Assembly (NCBI GenBank): GCA_017435045.1
Contig: JAFSFT010000063.1
Coordinates: forward strand, 1-64,000
Source: Oscillospiraceae bacterium
GTDB lineage: Bacteria > Bacillota > Clostridia > Oscillospirales > Ruminococcaceae
Length of the DNA stretch: 64,000 nucleotides
Direction of reading: 5' to 3'
A model generated the notes under the pieces. It was not told where the DNA came from and did not search any database. It worked only from the letters and a program-made list of their open reading frames with translations. Each line of letters starts with the position of its first letter. The stretch's first letter is position 1. Of this stretch, positions 7,065 to 13,447 are shown one piece after another. The position numbers and the translations under genes are program-made.

Positions 7065-8237
7065 TTGATAAGCTTACTTACAAAAATATTTATAAAGGAC
7101 TGCGAAAACACCGCTAATCCGCAGGTACGCAGCGCATATGGTACGCTCTGCAGCATTGTGGGCATAGTGCTTAACGCACTGCTCTTTGCAGGAAAGTTCT
7201 TTGCAGGTACAATCAGCAATTCCGTATCCATCACAGCGGATGCATTCAACAACCTGTCCGACGCAGGTTCATCGGTTATCACTCTGCTGGGTTTCAAACT
7301 GGCAGGACAGAAGCCGGACCCTGAACATCCGTTTGGTCATGGCAGAATAGAATACCTGTCGGGTCTGGTGGTGGCTATGGCAATTCTGCTTATGGGCTAC
7401 GAGCTGCTTACATCCTCAATAGACAAAATTCTGCATCCGCAGGTTGTGGAATTCAGCGTGCTTTCGGCAGTAATTCTGGTTGCTTCAATTCTTGTAAAAT
7501 TTTATATGGGCTTTTACAACAATGCTGTCGGCAAAAAAATTGACTCTGCAGCAATGAAAGCCACAGGTGCAGACAGCTTCAGCGACTGTATTTCCACAGC
7601 GGTGGTACTGTTTGCGGCTGTAGTAGGACATCTGACAAATATTGCAATTGACGGCTGGTGCGGTCTGCTGGTGTCAGTGCTTATTGTCCGTGCAGGCATT
7701 ATGGCGGCAAAGGATACAATATCCCCTCTGCTTGGTCAGAAGCCGGATGAAGAACTTGTTGGCAATATTTACAGCACAGTTATGGCACATGAAGAAGTAA
7801 AGGGTGTACACGACCTTGTGGTGCACGATTACGGCCCGGGCAGACTTATGGTAACCTTGCACGCAGAGGTGGATGCCGAGGCAGATTTTCTCCACACCCA
7901 CGATGTTATTGACAATATAGAAAACGAACTGCAGGAAACTCTTGGCTGCGAGGCCTGCATACATATGGACCCTATTGCCTTCCACGACGAGGAGGTGGAA
8001 CGTGTGCGTATGCTTACAGCAGAAACTGTGGCACATCTGTTTGACGGTCACGCATCCATCCACGATTTCCGTATGGTGGAGGGGACAACTCATACAAACC
8101 TTGTATTTGACGTTGTGGTGCCCTATTCCATAGATAAAACCGAAACGGAAATAAGAAATATGGTGGCAGAAGCGATGACAAAACAGGACAAAGGCCAGTA
8201 CAGAACTGTTATTAAAATTGACAGGGAATATGTATAA
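7065..8237 (+). CDS. Cation diffusion facilitator (CDF) family metal exporter
   Basis: 390 residues, starting at TTG 7065 with GGGGAG eight bases upstream. CDF proteins export Zn, Fe, Mn or Co in exchange for protons. The N-terminal half carries the membrane domain with the metal-site helix ITADAFNNLSDAGS, the HPFGHGRIEYLSG loop, and a second-site helix ATGADSFSDCIST. The C-terminal third is a cytosolic metallochaperone-like domain rich in His and Asp (HDLVVHDYGPG, LHTHDVID, CIHMDPI). It is about 90 residues longer than the minimal family members because of a second copy-like C-terminal extension (HASIHDFRMVEGTTHTNLVFDVVVP). The metal cannot be told by eye. A terminator follows. Confidence 0.92.
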   Translation: MISLLTKIFIKDCENTANPQVRSAYGTLCSIVGIVLNALLFAGKFFAGTISNSVSITADAFNNLSDAGSSVITLLGFKLAGQKPDPEHPFGHGRIEYLSGLVVAMAILLMGYELLTSSIDKILHPQVVEFSVLSAVILVASILVKFYMGFYNNAVGKKIDSAAMKATGADSFSDCISTAVVLFAAVVGHLTNIAIDGWCGLLVSVLIVRAGIMAAKDTISPLLGQKPDEELVGNIYSTVMAHEEVKGVHDLVVHDYGPGRLMVTLHAEVDAEADFLHTHDVIDNIENELQETLGCEACIHMDPIAFHDEEVERVRMLTAETVAHLFDGHASIHDFRMVEGTTHTNLVFDVVVPYSIDKTETEIRNMVAEAMTKQDKGQYRTVIKIDREYV

Positions 8238-8241
8238 AAAC

Positions 8242-8272
8242 AAAAGCACAGGTGCATAACCTGTGCTTTTAT
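8242..8272 (+). terminator. Terminator after the CDF exporter
   Basis: AAAAGCACAGG (8242-8252) pairs with CCTGTGCTTTT (8260-8270) across a 7-base loop. Confidence 0.85.
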
Positions 8273-8380
8273 GATGTGTAATTATATGGCAGTGATGTCA
8301 AAGGAAAGGGGGGATAACAAATATTTGTATATAGCCGCGTGGCCGTATGGCATCACGCGCTTTCAGCTAAGGGGGTGACA

Positions 8381-8435
8381 GCAAAATTTTTAAGCTTGCC
8401 GTTAAAATTTTGCGTCAAGAGGGGGATAATCCCCC
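8381..8435. other. Two consecutive perfect hairpins in a non-coding stretch
   Basis: In the 220-base gap between the CDF gene and the tRNA, GCAAAATTTTTAA (8381-8393) faces TTAAAATTTTGC (8402-8413), and GGGGG-ataat-CCCCC follows at 8421-8435. No ORF, promoter or T-run fits. Meaning unknown. Confidence 0.4.
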
Positions 8436-8463
8436 TATGAAAGAAAAGTCTCATAAAAGACAA

Positions 8464-8493
8464 AAGTCCCAGCCGTTTCTGACTGAGACTTTT
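8464..8493 (-). terminator. Terminator of the leftward tRNA
   Basis: Read leftward, AAAGTCTCAG and CTGGGACTTT form a stem with one mismatch, followed by TTTTGTCTTTT. It sits immediately after the tRNA 3' end. Confidence 0.7.
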
Positions 8494-8494
8494 C

Positions 8495-8571
8495 TGGTGG
8501 ACCTTCACAGACTCGAACTGTGGACCGTCCGGTTATGAGCCGGATGCTCTAACCAACTGAGCTAAAGGTCC
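8495..8571 (-). tRNA. tRNA with CAT anticodon (tRNA-Ile2 or elongator tRNA-Met)
   Basis: A 77-base cloverleaf with GGACC/GGTCC acceptor ends, D arm TAGCTCAGTTGGTTAGAGC, anticodon loop CTCATAA and encoded CCA. The body resembles the tRNA-Ile2 type whose C34 is modified to lysidine by TilS, but an elongator Met identity cannot be excluded by eye. It is not the initiator: the first acceptor pair is a normal G-C. Confidence 0.93.
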
Positions 8572-8587
8572 AAAACAATGCTATAAT

Positions 8588-8616
8588 ATTATATAGCACA
8601 AAATGACAATTGTCAA
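8588..8616 (-). promoter_or_regulatory. Consensus promoter of the CAT-anticodon tRNA
   Basis: Read leftward, TTGACA (8611-8616), 17 bases, TATAAT (8588-8593), about 17 bases before the tRNA 5' end. Confidence 0.8.
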
Positions 8617-8739
8617 TTCTTTTTTTGTCATATAATGGCTTATGCAAAAAAGATATATATTTTCCGTGTTGAAAAGGTATGCTGTGTCTGATATATTAAT
8701 ATACAGGATAATTAAATATATGCAAAAAGGACATACACT

Positions 8740-9144
8740 ATGAGTTACACAGTAAAAACAGGCTTTGAAAATATGGATTTGCAGTGGGTGATAAAGGCTT
8801 TGCAGTCTACCTACTGGGCAGATGACCGCAGCGGCGAAACCATCGAAAAATCAATGAGAAACAGCATCTGCTTCGGTGCTTTTGAGGGCGAAAAACAGGT
8901 GGGCTTCTGCCGTGTTATTACCGACTGTGCCACAACCTTTTATTTGTGTGATGTAATCGTGGAGGAAAATCTGCGTAAAAGCGGTGCGGGCAGTGCTATG
9001 ATGCAGGCTGTAATAAGCGACCCGCTTTTGGCAGACCTGCGTGGTATTCTTGGCACAAAGGATGCCCACGGCTTTTATGAAAAATTCGGCTTTGAAAAGA
9101 ACGACAAGTTGTTTATGCAGCGATGGACAAAGGTGTTCAGATAA
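8740..9144 (+). CDS. GNAT-family N-acetyltransferase
   Basis: 134 residues, ATG 8740 behind AAAAGGA. It carries the GNAT acetyl-CoA core: the strand VGFCRVITD, then LCDVIVEENLRKSGAGSAMM with the R-x-x-G-x-G/A pyrophosphate loop (RKSGAG), and the closing helix HGFYEKFGFEK. The substrate is not identifiable; small stand-alone GNATs of this type acetylate amino groups of small molecules or peptides. It is monocistronic, with a terminator directly after it. Confidence 0.88.
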   Translation: MSYTVKTGFENMDLQWVIKALQSTYWADDRSGETIEKSMRNSICFGAFEGEKQVGFCRVITDCATTFYLCDVIVEENLRKSGAGSAMMQAVISDPLLADLRGILGTKDAHGFYEKFGFEKNDKLFMQRWTKVFR

Positions 9145-9161
9145 TTATTAAAAATAAAGAC

Positions 9162-9206
9162 ATCGGTTAAACGGTAACATTGTGCCGTTTAACCGATATT
9201 TTTTAT
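9162..9206. terminator. Terminator between the GNAT and AraC genes
   Basis: A perfect 13-bp stem ATCGGTTAAACGG / CCGTTTAACCGAT, followed by ATTTTTTATTATT; usable by both converging genes. Confidence 0.9.
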
Positions 9207-9241
9207 TATTATGTTTTTTGTTTCGGGACTTACATCGTTGT

Positions 9242-10132
9242 TTACTGCTTGCCTGTCAGTATCTTTACACTGCTTGCATATTCGCTGAGTGTCATACCCG
9301 TCATATTTTTAAACTGGCGGGAGAAATAATGTATGGAGTTGTACCCCAGCATCATGGAAATTTCGGTAAAATTGCCACTGCTTTCCCTTATCATACGTTT
9401 TGCCGCGTTGATTTTAAGACGGTTGAAATAGTCAATTGCACCGCCGCCCGTCTTTTCTCTGAACAGCTTCTGCAGATAGCTTCTGCCTACAAGATTGTCG
9501 CGGCATATCTCGCTAAGCAGCAGCTGTTTGTCCAGATTTGCCTCCATATATTTTACTATTTTATTGAAAATTTCATTCTGACTGTTTTCTTTTATAAGCG
9601 ACACAGGTGCCAAAGGCTGTTTTGCACTGTTGTTGCGGATTATGGACAGCAGCAGCCATTCCAGACTAAGCTTTATAAACTGTTCGCAGCCTGTCTGTGC
9701 ATTTTCGCTGCGTTCAAGGCGGATGGTCCAGGGGTCATCCAGCGGCGTGGAAAAGGCCTGCTCGCTTTCGGCAATAATGGTTGCCAGCAGTCTGCGCTCC
9801 TGGTCGCCGATATTTGCCACCTTTTTTTCAAAAAAGTCCATAGATTCACTGTCGCAGTTAAAGGAGACAATAAGAATATTAGGTGCGGTTACCCCGTCTG
9901 CCATAAGGGTGTGAAACTCGTTTGGCTTGTGGAACAGAATCTGCCCTTTGGTCAGATGTACCTGTTCGCCGTCACGCACGGCATTTACAGCACCCTTGTC
10001 CACATAAACAAACTCCCAGAAAGGATGACTTTCCCCCTCAAATACATAGTTTTTGGAAAATTCAAAATAGTGAACGGTGTAAATCTCGTTCACAACAAGG
10101 TCCTGCTTCAAGGCTGTAGGTACAAAGTTCAT
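9242..10132 (-). CDS. AraC-family transcriptional regulator with N-terminal cupin
   Basis: 296 residues with AAGGGGTGATGAT before the ATG at 10132. Residues 15-100 form a cupin-type sensor domain (SHPFWEFVYVDKGAV, then LTKGQILFHKPNEFH). Residues 185-290 hold the two helix-turn-helix motifs of AraC: LLLSEICRDNLVGRSYLQKLF and FTEISMMLGYNSIHYFSRQFKNMTGMTLSEY. The second recognition helix is the well-conserved one. Such regulators usually sense a sugar and activate a neighbouring gene; here the divergent neighbour is a ROK-like kinase gene, with repeated candidate half-sites in the 316-base gap between them. Confidence 0.92.
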   Translation of the reverse strand: MNFVPTALKQDLVVNEIYTVHYFEFSKNYVFEGESHPFWEFVYVDKGAVNAVRDGEQVHLTKGQILFHKPNEFHTLMADGVTAPNILIVSFNCDSESMDFFEKKVANIGDQERRLLATIIAESEQAFSTPLDDPWTIRLERSENAQTGCEQFIKLSLEWLLLSIIRNNSAKQPLAPVSLIKENSQNEIFNKIVKYMEANLDKQLLLSEICRDNLVGRSYLQKLFREKTGGGAIDYFNRLKINAAKRMIRESSGNFTEISMMLGYNSIHYFSRQFKNMTGMTLSEYASSVKILTGKQ

Positions 10133-10162
10133 ATCATCACCCCTTACAGTTTAATTATACAC

Positions 10163-10311
10163 AATTGTACACAATAGTGCAAACGAAAATCAAAAATACA
10201 AACGCAGTTCTGCAAAGTTTGGAGACTTGCAGTCAATATAACATTTCAATTAAACAATTTGCACAAAAAAGTATTTGTTTTTTGATTGCTCAAAGCTGAT
10301 TGTACAAAAAA
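10163..10311. promoter_or_regulatory. Candidate AraC-type operators in the divergent spacer
   Basis: The 316-base spacer 10133-10448 holds TTGCACAAAAAA (10259-10270) and TTGTACAAAAAA (10300-10311), nearly identical direct repeats 41 bases (about four helical turns) apart, and ATTGTACACAATAGTGCAAA close to the AraC start (from about 10164). A -10-like TACAAT occurs near 10350 with no -35 at proper distance, as expected for an activator-dependent promoter. No other feature is seen in the spacer. Confidence 0.45.
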
Positions 10312-10448
10312 ACAGCACTTTTTTTACAAGCATATCAAAGAATAAAATGATACAATAAAGACAAATAATAAATATGCTGATAAATGCGGTCTGTTTTCAA
10401 GGAGAATATTTACAGCATAAATTAAAAAGAATGGAAAGGTGAACTATC

Positions 10449-11825
10449 ATGGATTTTTTAAACGTTAATATCCCAATTAAAAACAAACCTGTTCTTGACG
10501 AAGGTTTCGTGCCACTTGGTCTTTTCTTCAAACACTTTGAAGAAAACGCAACAAAACCTGTTGTTATTGCTGTAGAACGCACAAACGGTCTTATCGGTCG
10601 TTACGATGCAAAAATCTTCGGCACAGAAGAAATGAAAGAAGCAGACTGCTACTACATCGACCGTCTTGTAAAGATGCTCCTCTGGGCAAAAGGCGGCTTT
10701 AAAGTATATGTTTGCGGCGACGAAACAGTTGGCGAATACATCAAAGAAACATACCGCATCGGCGGCAAACGTCACTTTGATGCTGACTTTATGGCAAGAA
10801 TCTACGAATCCACATTTGAAGTAATCGTTCTTCCACTTGACAAAGCTCCGGAAGCTAAAGAAGCTGCAAAAGCTATCGGTGGTCACATGGACGGCTGCCG
10901 TATCGGCTTTGACGCAGGCGGATCTGACAGAAAAGTTTCTGCAGTTATCGACGGCGAATGCGTATACAGCGAAGAAGTTGTTTGGTTCCCAAAAATCACA
11001 GAAGACCCAGACTACCACTACGGTCACATTGTAGAAGCTATGAAAACAGCTGCAAGCAAAATGCCAAGAGTTGATGCTATCGGTATCTCCTCCGCAGGTG
11101 TTTACGTAGACAACAGAACAATGTCCGCATCCCTCTTTATCAAAGTTCCACAGGACCTCTTTGATGCTAAAGTTAAAGACATCTACACAAGAGCAGCTGC
11201 TGAATTCGGCGATGTTCCTGTAGAAGTTGTAAACGACGGTGACGTAACAGCTCTTGCAGGTGCTATCGGTCTTGGCGACAACGCAGTTCTCGGTATTGCA
11301 ATGGGTACATCCGAAGCTGTTGGCTACGTTAACGACGAAGGCAAAATCATGGGTTGGCTCAACGAACTTGCATTTGCTCCTGTAGACGGTCAGCCAGAAG
11401 CTATGGAAGACGAATGGTCTGGCGACATCGGCTGTGGTGTTAAATACTTCTCTCAGGACTCTGTAATCAAACTTGCACCAAGAGCAGGTATCGAACTTAC
11501 AGGCAACAGCCCTGCTGAAAAACTTAAAGAAGTTCAGGCTCTTATGGCAGCAGATGACGAAAGAGCAGTTAAAGTGTACGAATCCATCGGTACATATCTT
11601 GGTCATACACTTCCACTTTACGCAATGTTCTATGATATCCGTCACGTGCTTATGCTCGGTCGTGTAATGAGCGGCAAAGGCGGCGACATCATCATGGCAG
11701 TTGCAGACAAAGTTATGACAGAAGAATACCCAGACATCAAGTTCAGACCAGAAACACCAGACGAAAAAACACGTCGTGTTGGTCAGTCTGTTATCGCAGC
11801 ATCCCTGCCAGAAATCAAAAAATAA
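10449..11825 (+). CDS. ROK-like sugar kinase (ASKHA fold), apparently highly expressed
   Basis: 458 residues, ATG 10449 behind GAAAGGTG. The ATP-binding signatures of the ASKHA fold are visible: phosphate-1 IGFDAGGSDRKVSAV near residue 155, VEVVNDGDVTALAGAIGLG near 270 (catalytic Asp region), and the LGIAMGTSEAVGYV phosphate-2 loop. The usual ROK zinc motif CxCGxxGCxE is not present, and about 150 residues precede the first phosphate motif, so this is a longer, atypical member. The substrate is unknown; the AraC neighbour suggests a sugar. Codon use is strongly biased (AAA, GAA, GGC, ATC, TTC), like ackA and proS in this window, which points to high expression. Monocistronic with a strong terminator. 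Confidence 0.8.
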   Translation: MDFLNVNIPIKNKPVLDEGFVPLGLFFKHFEENATKPVVIAVERTNGLIGRYDAKIFGTEEMKEADCYYIDRLVKMLLWAKGGFKVYVCGDETVGEYIKETYRIGGKRHFDADFMARIYESTFEVIVLPLDKAPEAKEAAKAIGGHMDGCRIGFDAGGSDRKVSAVIDGECVYSEEVVWFPKITEDPDYHYGHIVEAMKTAASKMPRVDAIGISSAGVYVDNRTMSASLFIKVPQDLFDAKVKDIYTRAAAEFGDVPVEVVNDGDVTALAGAIGLGDNAVLGIAMGTSEAVGYVNDEGKIMGWLNELAFAPVDGQPEAMEDEWSGDIGCGVKYFSQDSVIKLAPRAGIELTGNSPAEKLKEVQALMAADDERAVKVYESIGTYLGHTLPLYAMFYDIRHVLMLGRVMSGKGGDIIMAVADKVMTEEYPDIKFRPETPDEKTRRVGQSVIAASLPEIKK

Positions 11826-11850
11826 ATCCATTTAATTGGGTTATAAAAGA

Positions 11851-11883
11851 AAAAAGACGGTTCATATGAGCCGTCTTTTTTTG
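11851..11883 (+). terminator. Terminator of the ROK-like kinase gene
   Basis: AAAAAGACGG / CCGTCTTTTT with TTCATATGAG between, ending in seven or more T. Confidence 0.88.
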
Positions 11884-11975
11884 TTTGGATTCTGCTGTGC
11901 TTTTGTATCAGAATTTACATTTTGCATAAAGGCAGTGCGTAAAACAGTTTGCACAAAAGGTGAGTTTATGCAGAT

Positions 11976-12002
11976 AAAAAAGCAGGGAATCGTCCCTGCT
12001 TT
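11976..12002 (-). terminator. Terminator of the DtxR-membrane protein transcript
   Basis: Read leftward, AAAGCAGGGA / TCCCTGCTTT with a 4-base loop, then TTTTTATC. It lies 37 bases after the stop of the leftward membrane gene. Confidence 0.75.
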
Positions 12003-12038
12003 GAATTTTTATATTTAAATCTGCTGTACTTTTGCAGC

Positions 12039-12488
12039 TTATCTCAGCCTGTCAGGTTTGCGGTCAAACAGTTTTTTTACATAAGTCCAGAAATAATATA
12101 CAAATGCTGTTACAATTACAAAAAACGGATACAGCTCCATACTAAGAAGCACAAATGCATATGTTATTTCGCTGCCTATGCCGTAAACTGTGAACAGCAC
12201 AGCAAGCACAGCTGATAAAAATGCGGTGAACATTGTCAGCCAGAACAGCCAGCTTATCTTTTTGCGGTATGAAAGCACCAGCTTTGTAATATTATAGTAC
12301 AGAAAAGCAACCACAATAAAGGTGCCTGCCACAAATACACGGTGGGCATCTGCCGATATAACACCTGCTTCCACCATGCCTGTGTACTGACCGTAAACAA
12401 AAAAGTTTACATAGCCCAGCACCATTGTGCCAAGGAGAAAGCAAAGGTCAACAAGGGTGCCTTTTGCATCAAATTTCTTTTTGTCCAT
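12039..12488 (-). CDS. Hypothetical membrane protein downstream of the DtxR regulator
   Basis: 149 residues with four clear hydrophobic segments (about residues 10-28, 48-66, 78-100, 108-132) and Arg/Lys-rich ends. I do not recognise the family. It begins 3 bases after the DtxR-type repressor gene's stop, so the two are co-transcribed and perhaps translationally coupled. A link to metal homeostasis is inference from position. The start MDKKKF lies inside a basic segment typical of a cytoplasmic N terminus. Confidence 0.72.
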   Translation of the reverse strand: MDKKKFDAKGTLVDLCFLLGTMVLGYVNFFVYGQYTGMVEAGVISADAHRVFVAGTFIVVAFLYYNITKLVLSYRKKISWLFWLTMFTAFLSAVLAVLFTVYGIGSEITYAFVLLSMELYPFFVIVTAFVYYFWTYVKKLFDRKPDRLR

Positions 12489-12491
12489 AGC

Positions 12492-12854
12492 TTACAGACC
12501 TATATGCTTTTTTATAGCTTCGTATGTAACATCGCTGATATGATGCTCCAGCTTGCAGGCGTCTTCAGCGGCTGTTTCGGCATCAACACCTATGCCGGTG
12601 AGAAACTTTGTAAGCAGTGTGTGGCGGCTGTAGATTTTTTCGGCAACCTGTCTGCCTGCGTCGGTCAGAATAATATGGCCGCCCTTTTCCACAACAATAT
12701 ATCCGCCCTCCTTGAGAATGCTCATGGCACGGCTTACACTTGGTTTGGAGTAGCCCATTTCTTCGCAGATATCTATGGAACGCACTACACCCAGTTTTTT
12801 TGTAAGTACGTATATAGTTTCCAGATACATTTCGCCGGATTCCTGCAGATGCAT
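12492..12854 (-). CDS. DtxR/MntR-family metal-dependent repressor
   Basis: 120 residues from ATG 12854 (AAAGGAGAACTTT); the longer ORF upstream has no ribosome site. The N-terminal winged helix reads SGEMYLETIYVLTKKLGVVRSIDICEEMGYSKPSVSRAM. The dimerisation/metal domain has the expected HTLLTKFLTGIGVDAETAAEDACKLEHHISD, with Cys, Glu and His ligands in the CKLEHHIS segment. There is no SH3-like third domain, as in MntR. It is divergent from feoA and separated by a promoter carrying TTAGC/GCTAA palindromes, so it most likely represses the feo genes when iron (or manganese) is plentiful. Confidence 0.92.
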   Translation of the reverse strand: MHLQESGEMYLETIYVLTKKLGVVRSIDICEEMGYSKPSVSRAMSILKEGGYIVVEKGGHIILTDAGRQVAEKIYSRHTLLTKFLTGIGVDAETAAEDACKLEHHISDVTYEAIKKHIGL

Positions 12855-13013
12855 AAAGTTCTCCTTTGCTGAATAAAGTATTTCTAATAGGATATCATAT
12901 CGGCAGTTTAAAATCAAGTTTGTAAAAGTGTACATAAAAATCCATATGTTTTTGGATAAAAATATCATTATTATAGAAAATTATTGAATTGACAATTTGA
13001 TGTCAAAAAATGG

Positions 13014-13065
13014 TTGACAAATCGGTTAGCTTATGATAACCTTTGTTATGGTTAGCATTGGCTAA
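13014..13065 (+). promoter_or_regulatory. feoA promoter with overlapping DtxR-type operators
   Basis: TTGACA (13014-13019), 17 bases, extended -10 TGaTAACCT (13034-13042). GGTTA-n8-TAACC (13024-13041) lies between the two boxes, and TTAGC-attg-GCTAA (13052-13065) lies just downstream at the likely start of transcription. The half-sites resemble the TTAGG-like arms of DtxR/IdeR boxes. Confidence 0.7.
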
Positions 13066-13100
13066 TTGGTTAAAAGTATGTACCGAAGGAGGAAATTAGT

Positions 13101-13313
13101 ATGAGTCTGAACGAAGCTACTCTCGGCGAAGAATACATCATCAGAGACATCCAGACAGACGATGAAGAACTTGATGCATTCCTCTTTTCGCTTGGCTGCT
13201 ACAGCGGCGAGCCTATCACAGTTGTGTCCAGGAGAAAAGGCACCTGTGTTGTGTCCATTAAAGATGGCCGCTATACAATTGACAACAATCTTGCAGCAGC
13301 TATCAGTATTTAA
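13101..13313 (+). CDS. feoA: FeoA-like ferrous iron transport accessory protein
   Basis: 70 residues, ATG 13101 behind GAAGGAGG. A small SH3-like beta-barrel protein: the pattern of a Gly-containing first strand (TLGEEYIIRDI), the LFSLGCYSGEPITVVSRR turn and the final DGRYTIDNNLAAAISI matches FeoA. FeoA is thought to act on the cytosolic G domain of FeoB. A short terminator and a second promoter separate it from feoB. Confidence 0.88.
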   Translation: MSLNEATLGEEYIIRDIQTDDEELDAFLFSLGCYSGEPITVVSRRKGTCVVSIKDGRYTIDNNLAAAISI

Positions 13314-13318
13314 AAATT

Positions 13319-13347
13319 AAAAATAGTGAGGTTTCACTATTTTTTTT
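13319..13347 (+). terminator. Weak terminator between feoA and feoB
   Basis: AAATAGTGA-gg-tt-TCACTATTT, a 9-bp A/T-rich stem followed by eight T. It may only partly block read-through, giving feoA and feoB different levels. Confidence 0.6.
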
Positions 13348-13371
13348 GACAAAGAGTTAGCACGGCCTAAC
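13346..13371 (+). promoter_or_regulatory. feoB upstream region: TTGACA box and DtxR-type palindrome
   Basis: TTGACA at 13346-13351 is followed by the perfect palindrome GTTAG-cacggc-CTAAC at 13356-13371. A clear -10 at 17 bases is lacking; CTGACA (13382) with TAATAA (13405) is an alternative promoter. The palindrome shares its TTAG half-site with the feoA operators. Confidence 0.55.
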
Positions 13372-13447
13372 TGAAGGACGGCTGACAGAATATAAACTTG
13401 TTTTTAATAAAAATATATAGATTACAACATTGGGAGGTTGTGGAAAA

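Noticed and set aside
9182..10177. 331-codon ORF antisense to the AraC regulator
   Set aside because: No ribosome site, Cys/His/Phe-rich nonsense composition, and the opposite frame has clear AraC motifs.
10458..11831. Long antisense ORF opposite the ROK-like kinase gene (457 codons)
   Set aside because: Product is Cys/Phe/His/Val-rich with no domain; it is the mirror of strongly biased codons in the sense gene. The same holds for antisense ORFs opposite ackA (28661-29926) and proS (42109-43551).
11836..12018. 60-codon ORF after the kinase gene
   Set aside because: It runs through two terminator hairpins and has no ribosome site.
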